This document shows, in pieces, positions 1-8,533 of a stretch of DNA of 64,000 bases (positions are counted from its first letter, which is position 1; each line of letters opens with the position of its first letter). Position numbers and translations under genes: made by a program. The notes under the pieces are model-generated. The model searched no databases and had not been told where the DNA came from. It worked only from the letters and a program-made list of their open reading frames with translations. This stretch comes from Mycobacterium sp. Aquia_216 (GTDB taxonomy: Bacteria; Actinomycetota; Actinomycetes; Mycobacteriales; Mycobacteriaceae). The stretch is from contig NZ_CP113529.1 of assembly GCF_026723865.1 (NCBI RefSeq), forward strand, positions 2,542,001 to 2,606,000, read 5' to 3'.

Positions 1-179
1 TTGTAGGTGATCGTCGCCGAGACGAGCAGGCGCACCCGTCGCGACAACACAGCACGCCGTTGTGGCTCAACGATATTCGTGGCTTCGGCGCTGCAGCATC
101 CGTCACTGCAGCAGTCTGTCGCCGGCGTCGAGAGGGGTAACGACGGCCCACCCCGGTTCGAGGCGTCTTCGTTGATCAT
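1..179 (-). CDS. Cation transporter (CDF-type), N-terminal part, cut by window edge
   Basis: Reading the minus strand from the ATG at 179 gives 59 codons that run off the left edge. The N-terminus carries a cysteine cluster (CCSDGCC, about residues 23-29), followed by a basic stretch and RRVRLLVSATITY, which looks like the start of the first membrane helix of the mycobacterial cation-efflux transporters. The start overlaps the cmtR stop as ATGA, so the two genes are translationally coupled. Inferred role: export of a soft divalent metal (Cd, Pb or Zn) across the membrane, with the cysteines as a cytoplasmic metal-binding tail. The family call rests on the N-terminus only. Confidence 0.6.
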   Translation of the reverse strand, partial: MINEDASNRGGPSLPLSTPATDCCSDGCCSAEATNIVEPQRRAVLSRRVRLLVSATITY

Positions 180-523
180 CGCGCCGTGCCCGCTTCGCTC
201 GGTGCGGGATGGTCAAGGCACGGCTGATCGCTGTCGACCGCGAGCACCACCTGAACCAATTCCCGCAGTGCGCGGGCAAGGTGCGCGTCGGCCAACGCGT
301 ACCGGACCTGTCGTCCCTCGTAGGTGGCCACCACCAAGCCGCAACCGCGCAGGCACGACAAGTGATTCGAAACGTTCGACCGGGTCAGGCCCAGCTGGGA
401 CGCCAATTCACCCGGATAGCGCACGCCGTCGAGCAACGCCACCAGAATCCGGCACCGCGTCGGATCGGCCAGCGCTCGCCCCAACCGGGCCAACGCCGAC
501 TCCCGCGCCTCACAAGTCAGCAT
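176..523 (-). CDS. cmtR: ArsR/SmtB-family metal sensor CmtR (Cd/Pb repressor)
   Basis: A 115-residue winged-helix repressor that reads almost like M. tuberculosis CmtR (Rv1994c). Its helix-turn-helix contains LGLTRSNVSNHLSCLRGCG, which supplies the two cysteines that correspond to Cys57 and Cys61. A third cysteine near residue 102 (DQPC) corresponds to Cys102. These three thiolates bind Cd(II)/Pb(II) in the known protein and release DNA. Here the repressor is first in an operon with a CDF-type transporter, to which it is fused by a 4-base overlap. In M. tuberculosis the downstream genes are Rv1993c and the P-type ATPase ctpG. A short palindrome lies just upstream of its start. Confidence 0.9.
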   Translation of the reverse strand: MLTCEARESALARLGRALADPTRCRILVALLDGVRYPGELASQLGLTRSNVSNHLSCLRGCGLVVATYEGRQVRYALADAHLARALRELVQVVLAVDSDQPCLDHPAPSEAGTAR

Positions 524-536
524 GGAGGAAACAGTA

Positions 537-548
537 CAGCCATGGCTG
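537..548. promoter_or_regulatory. Palindrome upstream of cmtR, possible operator
   Basis: CAGCCATGGCTG is a perfect 12-base palindrome whose near edge is 13 bases before the cmtR ATG. ArsR/SmtB repressors are often autoregulated from such sites in their own promoter. Assignment to CmtR is inference from position. Confidence 0.35.
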
Positions 549-681
549 ATATGACACCAGGGGGGATCAGAGTCCCGGGCGCGATCGGCGTCTTAACATT
601 GCCTTATTTCCTGAGCGAACGCGCGTTTGTGTCGTCACCTGAAGGCGGTCAAGGATCCGATGCAGTAACTTCGGTGCGATC

Positions 682-1365
682 ATGGAAGCTCTTCTGCTGG
701 CGCTTGCCGGTCTGGCCTTCCTCGACTCGCTGAATGTCCTGAATGTGGGCGTCGTCTCAGCCGTCGTCTACGCCAGCCGACTCGATCGCCGTTCGCCAGT
801 CCCGGGCGGGTTGAGCTTCATCGCAGGGTTATTCGCGGTCACCACCACGTTCGGTGTCGGCACCGTACTCGGACTTGAATTCTTGACGAATTGGGTCGAC
901 TTCAGAATCACACCGGCACTTCGGTTTTGGGGTCAGCTGCTACTGGGCGTGGTGCTGATGTGCCTGGCCTACTTCCCGCTGACCGCGCAAACGTCGGCTC
1001 CGGGATGGGCACTGGCGGCCATGCGGAAACGTCCCTGGCTGCTCGGAATTCTCGGCGCCGCGGTCGGCATGGGTCAGGCGCCGACCTCGATCCCCTACAT
1101 CACCGGGTTGGCCATGCTCGCCGCCCTGCATCCGCGACCGAGCGTCTGGCCGCTGCTGATCTACGTCTACTGGGGGCTGGCGCTCACGCCGTCGATATTG
1201 ATTTTGTTTCTGGCCACACGAAAGACCACCCGAGCGGTCCGGATACAGCGCGCGATCGTGCGTGGACTCACTCGCTACGGCCCGATTTCGGTGCGGATAT
1301 TGTTCCTGGTTTTCGGGGTTGGGCTGGTAGCGGACGCCCTACTATTCCGCAGTGTCCTGTGGTGA
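682..1365 (+). CDS. GAP-family (Sap-like) integral membrane protein
   Basis: A 227-residue protein with about six hydrophobic segments and an early LDSLNVLNVGVV motif, typical of the GAP/Sap family of mycobacteria. Family members help move surface lipids across the membrane (Gap for glycopeptidolipid, Sap for sulfolipid-1). It sits 38 bases before a GT4 glycosyltransferase on the same strand, followed by a convergent polysaccharide deacetylase, so a role in exporting a glycosylated surface lipid is reasonable but inferred. No strong ribosome-binding site precedes the ATG; the N-terminal motif supports this start. Confidence 0.75.
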   Translation: MEALLLALAGLAFLDSLNVLNVGVVSAVVYASRLDRRSPVPGGLSFIAGLFAVTTTFGVGTVLGLEFLTNWVDFRITPALRFWGQLLLGVVLMCLAYFPLTAQTSAPGWALAAMRKRPWLLGILGAAVGMGQAPTSIPYITGLAMLAALHPRPSVWPLLIYVYWGLALTPSILILFLATRKTTRAVRIQRAIVRGLTRYGPISVRILFLVFGVGLVADALLFRSVLW

Positions 1366-1403
1366 GGCGAGCGTGAGCGGGAGTACCCCGGGGTGACACG
1401 CAG

Positions 1404-2492
1404 GTGAGGGCGGCGCGCCGGCCGATCCGGGTCCTGACGATCGGCAATGCCCCGGCCGGACCGAACAGCCGCGGCGGTATGGCGACGATGATGCGCCTGC
1501 TGATCGAGGACACCGACTCGCGGTTTCGCATCCGCCTGGTGCCCACCTATAACGACGCACCCCTGGCGCTGCGGCTGTGGACCGGAATTTCGGGCGTGCT
1601 CAGGGCATCCGCGCTGCTGCTGTTCGGGTTCGTCGACGTCTTCCATGTCCACTATTCGTGGCGTGGCAGCATCGTCCGCAAGGCCGTGCCGCTGTTGGTC
1701 GCGCGGCTGCGCGGCGTCCCGACCATCGTCCACGGCCACACCACGTACTTCTTCTCCTGGCTCGACGAGCTGCCGCGGCCGGCGGGCCGCGCTGTACGCC
1801 TGGCGCTGCATGCCGACTATTCGGTGGTGCTCGGCCAATTCCACGTCAAGGAGTCGTGCGCGAGCCTCGGCTTCGACGAGTCGCACACCCGAGTGCTGTA
1901 CAACCCCGTGGTGGTACCTGCCGTGGCACCTTCACCGCGCACCGGGCAGCCGCTACGGGCGGTGGCGCTCGGCCGGTTGGGCGAAAACAAGGGCAGCTAC
2001 GACCTTGTTCGTGCTATCGGCATGCTGCCCAACGACATTCGGGCCAACCTGCGAGCCACCCTGGCCGGCGATGGGGAAGTGGAAGAGGTGCGCGAGCTTG
2101 TCCGCGCCAACGGACTCGAGGACACCATCGCCGTTGTCGGCTGGGTCGGTCCCGCCGAACGGGATCGGCTGTTGGCCGAGTCGGCGATCTTTCTGTTGCC
2201 CAGCTACAGCGAAGGTCTTCCGATGGCGGTGCTGGAGGCGATGGCCACCGGGGTCGTGCCGGTGACCACCGCCGTGGGGGCGATACCCGAAGTCGTTACC
2301 GACGGAGTACACGGTGTACTGATCAGTCCCGGCGAACCCGAGCAGCTGGCGGCGGCGCTGCAGTCTTTGATCGTCGATGCCGAGCTGCGTAATCGCCTGG
2401 CGGCGGCGGCGTATGCGCGTGCGGGAGAATTCGACGTCGCCCATTGGCGGGAGGCGCTGCATGACCTGTGGCTCGCCGCCGCATCTCGGTGA
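1404..2492 (+). CDS. Glycosyltransferase family 4
   Basis: A 362-residue GT-B fold enzyme. The N-terminal half has a glycine-rich nucleotide-sugar entry region (RGGMATMMRLL). The C-terminal half has the EX7E signature in SYSEGLPMAVLEAMATG near residues 272-288, followed by PVTTAVGAIPEVV. Family members transfer a sugar from a nucleotide donor with retention of configuration, at the cytoplasmic face of the membrane. The start is a GTG just downstream of the GAP-family gene; the pair probably forms an operon. The acceptor cannot be read from the sequence, but the neighbours suggest a cell-envelope glycolipid or polysaccharide. Confidence 0.85.
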   Translation: MRAARRPIRVLTIGNAPAGPNSRGGMATMMRLLIEDTDSRFRIRLVPTYNDAPLALRLWTGISGVLRASALLLFGFVDVFHVHYSWRGSIVRKAVPLLVARLRGVPTIVHGHTTYFFSWLDELPRPAGRAVRLALHADYSVVLGQFHVKESCASLGFDESHTRVLYNPVVVPAVAPSPRTGQPLRAVALGRLGENKGSYDLVRAIGMLPNDIRANLRATLAGDGEVEEVRELVRANGLEDTIAVVGWVGPAERDRLLAESAIFLLPSYSEGLPMAVLEAMATGVVPVTTAVGAIPEVVTDGVHGVLISPGEPEQLAAALQSLIVDAELRNRLAAAAYARAGEFDVAHWREALHDLWLAAASR

Positions 2493-2496
2493 CGTG

Positions 2497-3552
2497 CTAA
2501 CGGCGGGGCAGGCCGCCGGAGACCATGAGCCGGAAGTAGCCGAAGGACGAATCGCTGCCCACCGGTAGCCGTGGCAACGCCAGCGGGTCGCAATGCCGGT
2601 CGGCGAATCCCCGCGTGGTCGACAATGCCCAGCGCACGCCGCGGCGGCGCAGCACGTCCTGGGCGCGCGCATCGAAATCCTGCATTCTGCCATTGGGATA
2701 GGCGAAAACCGTTGGTGCTCGGCCAGTCTCACGTTCGAGCGCGGTACACGAATCGGTGATCTCGCGCGCCATCTTGTCGTCGTTGCAGCGCGACAGGATC
2801 GGGTGGGTCACCGTGTGCGGATGCAGCGTCACCAGGCCGCCGTCGGCCATCTCACGCGCTTCGTCCCAGGACAGCATCCGGAACGGACCGCCGTCGCCGC
2901 TGCCGCGATAGCCGAGTGCGGTGCAAACCTCGTCCAGCACCGCGATCCGCTGCGCGTCGGCCAGATCCTTCAACCGCGCGACCGCGTCCGCGTAAACCTT
3001 GCCGCGGTCGGCGGTCCCTTCGAGTGAACGAGTGCCCAGCCCCAGTGCGGTCAGATCGGCCGCGGTCGCAGTGGTGTGCGCGATCGCGAGCCAAAGCCGG
3101 TCGGGCCAAAGGGTTTCGTTGCTGCCCATCGGGCCGGTCGCCAGGAACATCGCCGCGGGCAGCCCCAGCTCGCGCAACACCGGGACCGCGTGGGTGGCGA
3201 GATTGCGGGTGCCGTCGTCGAAGGTGATCGCCAGCGCGCGCGGCGGCAGCGTGCCGGCGGCAAGCCGCTCGAGGGCCTCCTCGAGCGCAAGGACGTTGAA
3301 ATGCTTGCGGATGTATTCCAGCTGACGGCGGTACATCGGGGAGTCCAGGACATGCCAGCACGCCGGCGACAGCGGTTCGTCTGCCACGCCATGGAACATC
3401 ACGATCGCGAGCAGGTCGCGGTGGCGCCTTCGGGCGAACGCCGGTACGCCCGCGGCGCACAGCAGCCCGGCCGCGATGTTCCTGACGGTCGCCCGGGTGG
3501 CGGGTGGGGCGAGGTCTTTCAGTCGTGCCATTAACAGAGGAACTCTAGCCAT
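2497..3552 (-). CDS. Polysaccharide deacetylase family protein
   Basis: A 351-residue NodB-fold hydrolase. It shows the MFHGV entry motif near residue 53, the TFDDG metal motif near residue 110, and a LHPHTVTHP zinc-histidine motif in the second half. Such enzymes remove N- or O-acetyl groups from envelope sugars using a divalent metal. There is no clean signal peptide, only a mildly hydrophobic N-terminus, so the location is uncertain. It is convergent with the upstream glycosyltransferase, 4 bases apart, and probably acts on the same sugar-containing product. An ATG at 3531 is an alternative start; GAAGAGG abuts the upper ATG. Confidence 0.8.
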   Translation of the reverse strand: MARVPLLMARLKDLAPPATRATVRNIAAGLLCAAGVPAFARRRHRDLLAIVMFHGVADEPLSPACWHVLDSPMYRRQLEYIRKHFNVLALEEALERLAAGTLPPRALAITFDDGTRNLATHAVPVLRELGLPAAMFLATGPMGSNETLWPDRLWLAIAHTTATAADLTALGLGTRSLEGTADRGKVYADAVARLKDLADAQRIAVLDEVCTALGYRGSGDGGPFRMLSWDEAREMADGGLVTLHPHTVTHPILSRCNDDKMAREITDSCTALERETGRAPTVFAYPNGRMQDFDARAQDVLRRRGVRWALSTTRGFADRHCDPLALPRLPVGSDSSFGYFRLMVSGGLPRR

Positions 3553-3656
3553 CCTCTTCGCGCTGTCGGCCCGACTCGCGCTGCCGATTGTTGCTAACCC
3601 CTGCTTTGAAGGCAGTCGTTTGCCTGTAGTTCACTCAAAAGTTCGGCCGTGAATCT

Positions 3657-4001
3657 ATGCTCGGATCCATGAAACCAGCACTAGCGGCGTCCTTCATCGC
3701 CCTGCCCGCACTGCTGTGTTCAGTGCCGGCAGTCGCGAACGCCGACCCGGACAACACACCCGACTACATCGCGTACCTCGACCAGAACAACATCAAGTAC
3801 AGCAGCCACGAAACGATCGTCCACGTGGGCACCAACCTGTGCAACGAGCTGCGCAACAACATGCTCCCGCCCGACCAAGCGCTGCAGCGGATTCAAAACC
3901 TGGGCTACAGCAAGCAGCAGACGAAGCAGATCGCCTTCGCCGCGGTCGAGGCGTTCTGCCCCGACATGGATATCGACTCCAACACACCGCCCAAGTCGTA
4001 A
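3657..4001 (+). CDS. Secreted DUF732 protein
   Basis: A 114-residue small exported protein. An N-terminal hydrophobic signal peptide ends at about residue 29 (SVPAVANA before DPDN). The mature part of about 85 residues has the DUF732 pattern: a conserved cysteine (NLCNEL), a helix with GYSKQQTKQIAFAAVEAFCP, and a second cysteine that probably forms a disulfide with the first. DUF732 proteins are common and mostly uncharacterised in mycobacteria. The second ATG at 3669 (MKPALAAS) gives a more ordinary signal peptide and may be the true start. Confidence 0.8.
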   Translation: MLGSMKPALAASFIALPALLCSVPAVANADPDNTPDYIAYLDQNNIKYSSHETIVHVGTNLCNELRNNMLPPDQALQRIQNLGYSKQQTKQIAFAAVEAFCPDMDIDSNTPPKS

Positions 4002-4204
4002 CTCGGACCGCAGCGTTTCGGGCATTTCGGTCGCTCTCCGCGGATTTTGGTGACCGTGATGTTATTTGTCGCGAAGTTTGCTGAACGCGCGTTGTAGCGA
4101 TCCCAATAGCCCTGCGGGGAACCGGATATCGGGGGTTGGCGCGCCATCGAGGAACGGCCAGAACTTGACCTCCAATTGCCTGCCCGGCTGGGTATGGTGA
4201 GCCG

Positions 4205-6109
4205 GTGGAGGGAAAGGAGTTTGGTCGCTACCGGCTCGTCGAGTTGTTGGGCCGCAGCGATATGGGCGAGGTGTGGCGCGCCTATGACACCGAGGCCGGC
4301 GACCGCACCGCAGCGATCAAACTGCTTCCGCCACAGCTGGCCGCCGACCCCACGATCACCGAGCAGTTCCGCCGGGAAGCCGCAGCCGCCGCGCGGCTGA
4401 ACAACCGGCACATCATTCCCATCCGCAATTACGGCGAAATCGGCGAGCAGCTCTACATCGAGATGGAGCTGATCGAAGGCCGCAACCTGAAAGAGGTGTT
4501 GGCGGACGGGCCGATCGAGCCGGCCCGCGCGGTGCGCATCATCGAGCAGGTGGCCGAGGCGCTGGACGCCGCGCACCACGTCCGGCTGGTGCACGGCGAC
4601 GTCAAACCCGCCAACATCCTGCTCGATCACGACGACTTCGCTTATCTGGTCGATGTCGGGATCGCCCGTTTGGCGCCGTGGTACGAGACACGAATGACCA
4701 AATCCGACAACGAGATTGACAGTTGGCACTACATGGCGCCGGAGCGGTCCGGGGCCCGCGACGCCGACGCCCGCGCGGACATCTACTCGCTGGCCTGCGT
4801 GCTGTACGAATGCCTGACCGGACAACCGCCCTTCGCCGGAGACACCTGGCTGTTCGCCGCGCACCTGAGCACCCCGCCGCCGCGGCCCTCGGCCACCCGG
4901 CCCGGCGTGCCCGCGCGCCTCGACGACGTCATCGCCACCGGCATGGCCAAAGACCCCGCCAACCGGTATGCGAGCGCCGCCGAGCTGGCCGACGCGGCCC
5001 GCGACGCCATCGCCGCGCCGGTGAGCGTACCCACCCCGCGTGCGGAAGCACCCCCGGCGACGAACCCACCGCAACGTGAACAGGCCGCACCCGCCGTCGA
5101 ACCGGATTTCGGGGCGCCCCAACCAACGCCGGTCGACGAATGGTCCGAACTGGAACCGTTTGAGCTGCCGGCGCCGCCGCGCGCCGCTGCCCCGCCGCCG
5201 CGCCGGTGGTGGCGCCGGCCGGTCATCGTGATTCCGGCTGCCCTGTTGACGGTGGCCGTCGTTGCGGCCGCCGCGGTCATTGCCGTGAACCGGTCGCACG
5301 GCCCGCGGACCGCTCCGCACGCTGAGCACCACGATCCTCCGTACGGTCCGCAAATCACCCTCCCGTTTACCGGGCTCAACCACCCCGCCGATGTGGAGGT
5401 GGATTCCCGAGGCAACATCTATGTCGCCGATGACATAAACAATCGGGTGCTGAGGCTGACGGCGGGCGCCACCGCCCCGAGCGAGCTTCCCTTCAACGGC
5501 CTCAACGATCCCGAGGGCGTGGCGGTGGATGGCGCGGGCAACGTCTACGTCACCGACACCAACAACAATCGGGTGCTCAAGCTGGAGATGGGCTCGACCA
5601 CGCCGATCGTGTTGCCGTTCACCGGCCTGCACCGGCCCGAGGGAGTGGCGACGGACGATGCGGGCGCTCTCTACGTCGCCGACACGGACGCCAATCGGGT
5701 GCTGCAGTTGGCGGCCGGGTCGAACACGCCGGTCGAGCTTCCGTTCACCGGCCTCAACGGGCCGGAGGGCGTCGGGGTGGACAGTGCTCGCAGCGTCTAC
5801 GTCGCCGACTCGGGCAACAGCCGGGTGGTGAAGCTGGCGATCGATGCGAGCCGTCAGACCGTGGTGCCGTTCTCCGGCCTGTTCACCCCCGGGGACCCGA
5901 GCGGGGTCGCGGTCGACGGCGGGGGCGACATCTTCGTCACCGACTACACCAACAATCGCGTGCTGAAAATGGAGGCCGGGTCGGACAGGCAGAGCGTGCT
6001 GCCCTTCGTCGGCCTCAACCACCCCAGCGGCATCGCGGTAGACAGCGCCGTCAACCTCTACGTCACCGACTACACCGGCGATCGGGTGGTGAAGCTGCCG
6101 GCGAAATAA
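4205..6109 (+). CDS. PknD-like membrane Ser/Thr kinase with extracytoplasmic NHL propeller
   Basis: A 634-residue protein built like M. tuberculosis PknD. A kinase domain spans residues 8-265, a Pro/Ala linker follows, one membrane helix lies at about 338-362, and six NHL-type repeats (LPFxGLxxPxGVAVD...NRVLKL) span about 375-634 and should form a sensor propeller outside the membrane. The catalytic lysine is K39, the helix-C glutamate about E58, and the loop is H130-G131-D132 with K134 and N137. The metal motif is D150-V151-G152. The glycine loop is GRSDMG and the activation segment lacks the usual GTxxYMAPE threonine pattern. These are deviations from HRD, DFG and GxGxxG, but the catalytic Asp, Lys and Asn remain. 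The start is a GTG. Confidence 0.9.
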   Translation: MEGKEFGRYRLVELLGRSDMGEVWRAYDTEAGDRTAAIKLLPPQLAADPTITEQFRREAAAAARLNNRHIIPIRNYGEIGEQLYIEMELIEGRNLKEVLADGPIEPARAVRIIEQVAEALDAAHHVRLVHGDVKPANILLDHDDFAYLVDVGIARLAPWYETRMTKSDNEIDSWHYMAPERSGARDADARADIYSLACVLYECLTGQPPFAGDTWLFAAHLSTPPPRPSATRPGVPARLDDVIATGMAKDPANRYASAAELADAARDAIAAPVSVPTPRAEAPPATNPPQREQAAPAVEPDFGAPQPTPVDEWSELEPFELPAPPRAAAPPPRRWWRRPVIVIPAALLTVAVVAAAAVIAVNRSHGPRTAPHAEHHDPPYGPQITLPFTGLNHPADVEVDSRGNIYVADDINNRVLRLTAGATAPSELPFNGLNDPEGVAVDGAGNVYVTDTNNNRVLKLEMGSTTPIVLPFTGLHRPEGVATDDAGALYVADTDANRVLQLAAGSNTPVELPFTGLNGPEGVGVDSARSVYVADSGNSRVVKLAIDASRQTVVPFSGLFTPGDPSGVAVDGGGDIFVTDYTNNRVLKMEAGSDRQSVLPFVGLNHPSGIAVDSAVNLYVTDYTGDRVVKLPAK

Positions 6110-6154
6110 TGCCCGGCTTGCAGACGGTCCGCGAAAAGTTGGCCAACTGATCAC

Positions 6155-6661
6155 ATGGCGGATACCCGGTCATGGCACGGTAGCCGCGTGCCAGCCGAAT
6201 CGCGGGTCAGCCCGTCACGCACGGTCGACCGGTTCCACAAGCTCTGTGAGGCGGTCGTCAGCCGGCTTCCGTTCGGGCTCAGCTCGGTCATTGCCCCGAC
6301 ATTTCTCGGCTTCTGCGTGATCAACGGCTTCACGTTCAGCGTGGATCTGGCGCTGCTCACCACGCTGCGCAGCGGGCTGGACCTGCCGGTGCCGATCGCC
6401 GTCACGGTCGCCTACGCGTGCGCTTTCGCGCTCAGCTACGTGCTCAATCGCACCTTCAACTTCCAATCGCATGGCGCGGTCGGACCGCAGGTCGCCGTCT
6501 ATGTCGTGGTGGTCGCCGTCAACTACCTGGCTTTCATCCTCGGCGTGACGAGCTTGTTGTCGGCCATCGGCGTGCAATACCAGCTGTCGCGGGTCGTGGC
6601 GGGCATGTGCGAAGCGGTGTACATGTACAGCGCGATGAGATGGGTGGTCTTCCGCCGCTGA
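6155..6661 (+). CDS. GtrA-family membrane protein
   Basis: A 168-residue protein with four membrane helices and the GtrA features FLGFCVINGFTFSVDLALL and YVLNRTFNF. Family members are thought to flip polyprenyl-linked sugars or assist glycan export, for example in arabinogalactan and O-antigen modification. The first about 40 residues before the first helix are basic. A GTG at 6188 (VPAESRVSP) is an alternative start. It follows the kinase gene by 45 bases on the same strand, with no evidence of joint control. Confidence 0.75.
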   Translation: MADTRSWHGSRVPAESRVSPSRTVDRFHKLCEAVVSRLPFGLSSVIAPTFLGFCVINGFTFSVDLALLTTLRSGLDLPVPIAVTVAYACAFALSYVLNRTFNFQSHGAVGPQVAVYVVVVAVNYLAFILGVTSLLSAIGVQYQLSRVVAGMCEAVYMYSAMRWVVFRR

Positions 6662-6716
6662 ACCCGCGGTGCACTCGCCGCTTAGGGTGGAAGCGACTGT
6701 GCAGAGGAGGCACCCG

Positions 6717-7070
6717 TTGAGCGAGCACGAAGTAAAGATGATCATCTTGTCGACCGACGACCTGGATGAATCGATCCGGTTTTACAGCGAGACCCTGGGC
6801 ATGTCACTGAAGTTCCGCGACGGCGCCCATTTCGCGGCCCTCGACGGCGGGCCGGTCACTCTCGCATTGGCGACGGACGTGGACCATCCCATACCCGGGC
6901 AGGTCGTCGTCGGTATCAAGACCGCGGATGTCGACGCCGCGGCCAAGGCGGTCGAGGCCAGCGGTGGCGGCATCGTGAAGGGCCCGTACGACGACGCCCA
7001 CGAACGCCGCGCCGTGGTGTACGACAACAAGGGCAACGGCGTGGTGTTCTACAAGCCGCTGGCCCGCTGA
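6717..7070 (+). CDS. Glyoxalase/VOC-fold protein
   Basis: A 117-residue single-domain vicinal-oxygen-chelate protein. It has the opening pattern MIILSTDDLDESIRFYSETLGMSLKFRDG, a central GPVTLALATD strand and the closing AVVYDNKGNGVVFYKPL. Members are metal-dependent lyases, dioxygenases or drug-binding proteins; the substrate cannot be told. I chose the TTG at 6717 because GAGGAGG lies 6 bases upstream; longer readings have no such site. Confidence 0.75.
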   Translation: MSEHEVKMIILSTDDLDESIRFYSETLGMSLKFRDGAHFAALDGGPVTLALATDVDHPIPGQVVVGIKTADVDAAAKAVEASGGGIVKGPYDDAHERRAVVYDNKGNGVVFYKPLAR

Positions 7071-7926
7071 AAGACGCGCAGCCGCGCCGGCATCACGCAG
7101 TGCGCTCGACCCGGCGCCGCGCGAGGTGGGAGCCGGTGGCTTGGAAGATGCCACCAATCGGCCCCTTTGATTGAACGTGAACGATTTCCCCACGGGACCG
7201 CGGCTGCAAAGAGCCATGACCTGCGCCGATGCGCGCGTCTACGGCGCCGGTTCGGGATCTGAGCAAGAACTTGCGAAAACGGCACGCGAATCGGGAGCGG
7301 AAGCTAGCATCGTTTAATGGCCGACGAGGCGGCCACCGGGAGGATCCTCGGTGGCCGCTTCACTAAAATTTTCGGCCGATGCCCTTTCGCTCTGCGACTC
7401 GCAGGTCTTCGCGATTACAAGCTTGCATTTCCGAATCTTCTTGTGTCTCAAGGCTATTGCTGAGGCAAATCCTCGGAGTGGGCGTGCGCCTGCCGAACCG
7501 AAACGCCGATAGCCGCTGTAGTGGCGAGCAGGGCGAAACCGTCCAATGCCATTCCTCGCGAATCCGAAATCTCGCGCTGTTCACGCGCCCCGCGCGCTAC
7601 CACGGCCTCGGCTCGGCGCACCGCGCGAATCGCAGATCATCTGACGAAAATCAACCTCTCGGGCGGGTGCCGGAAATCGATCTTGATTTCCGGGATAATT
7701 GGCAGAACTTAATCGATTAGCTTCCCTCAGTTAGTGGTATGGCGACGAGATCGTGGTCAGCCGTGCTGGCAATGGGGCGGACGACGCGTCGGGTGGGTCG
7801 TAAAGGCTGAGGGAAGATGACGGTTCGTGATCAAGATCGTCAATCACGATTGGATGAATTGACCACGAATACACGAATAAAGTGCGCAGTGCCGGCGTTG
7901 ATCCGCCGGTGCCGGGCGGGGCTTGG
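7071..7926. other. Gene-poor stretch, 856 bases
   Basis: No convincing coding region on either strand. Open frames here have no ribosome-binding sites and unlikely amino-acid composition. The only clear structure is the strong hairpin at 7329-7358. From about 7370 onward the sequence looks AT-richer than its surroundings by eye, which may reflect foreign origin or decay. Confidence 0.5.
7329..7358. terminator. Strong hairpin, probable transcription terminator
   Basis: GCGGCCACC pairs with GGTGGCCGC, with an inner GAGGA/TCCTC stem and a two-G bulge, giving a near-perfect 14-base-pair stem with no free loop in the DNA. It is followed by TTCACTAAAATTTT. It lies 260 bases after the glyoxalase gene, so it might also end an unseen transcript. 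Confidence 0.45.
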
Positions 7927-8097
7927 CTACCGCGGGTACCCCAGCTTGGTCTGCCCGTCTGACGGAGAGCTGCAGGAGGTGCAGTGGAATCCGCTTGCGC
8001 TACCTACACATTCGCTGAAGCAGCCAACGTCGCCGATACCGAAAAAGAGCAGGAACGCACCAACCAACGCCACGACCACTAGCGCTATCGTCTGCAT
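7927..8097 (-). CDS. Small cysteine-containing membrane or secreted protein (56 residues)
   Basis: An ATG at 8097 is preceded by AGGAGGGG with 3-base spacing, an excellent ribosome-binding site. The product starts MQTIALVVVALVGAFLLFFG, a single hydrophobic helix of about 19 residues that could be a signal anchor. The remaining 36 residues are polar and carry four cysteines as GCFSEC...FHCTSC, which could form two disulfides outside the cell or bind a metal. I do not recognise a family. It lies alone in a gene-poor region with no partner on the same strand. Confidence 0.6.
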   Translation of the reverse strand: MQTIALVVVALVGAFLLFFGIGDVGCFSECVGSASGFHCTSCSSPSDGQTKLGYPR

Positions 8098-8533
8098 TTT
8101 CCCCTCCTGCTAGGACCGTGATTGTTAGCTGCCGGAGTACGACAAACCTATGGCATCTAATGCGCCAAAATCAAGAAATTTCACCGGAATTCATAGCATT
8201 TACGGCACCAATAAATTCTTGATAAATCCTCCAGTCTGCCCGGATTAAGGAATCCATACCGATGTGTGTCATGCTCCCGGCGAATGGGCCTAGGGATAAA
8301 CCTCAAAGATGTTCTTCTCGCGAAATTCATACCTACGGACTCGTTTCTGCCGGAAAGCTGCAACCGTCGCCATGTAGATCGACGCGTGTCGCGACGGCTG
8401 GAAGGGTCTTGAAGGTGAAGTGCGTGCGGCGCCCGGTGCGCTTACGCTTCCCGCTACTGATGCAGGCCCTCGATCGCTGTCACACCAGACACGCGGTAGC
8501 GGCGCTTTCACCAGCCGGGAGGGGGATCCGACG
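8098..8533. other. Intergenic region, 436 bases
   Basis: No supported gene. It holds the promoter side of the small minus-strand protein and, at its right end, the leader of the Esx-like gene with GGGAGGGGG just before the GTG at 8534. The first 250 bases look AT-richer than usual. Confidence 0.4.

Noticed and set aside
5341..6109. Regular repeats in the kinase gene as a DNA repeat array
   Set aside because: They are NHL protein repeats of one propeller domain, with codon-level divergence, not a CRISPR or satellite array. No CRISPR array was seen in the window.
3905..6154. Very long open frame antisense to the PknD-like kinase
   Set aside because: High-GC codon bias gives long mirror frames; the predicted protein is Arg/Gly/Val-rich without domains, while the plus strand encodes a clear kinase.
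7379..7720. Open frames in the gene-poor region
   Set aside because: No ribosome-binding sites, odd composition and no protein-like segments.
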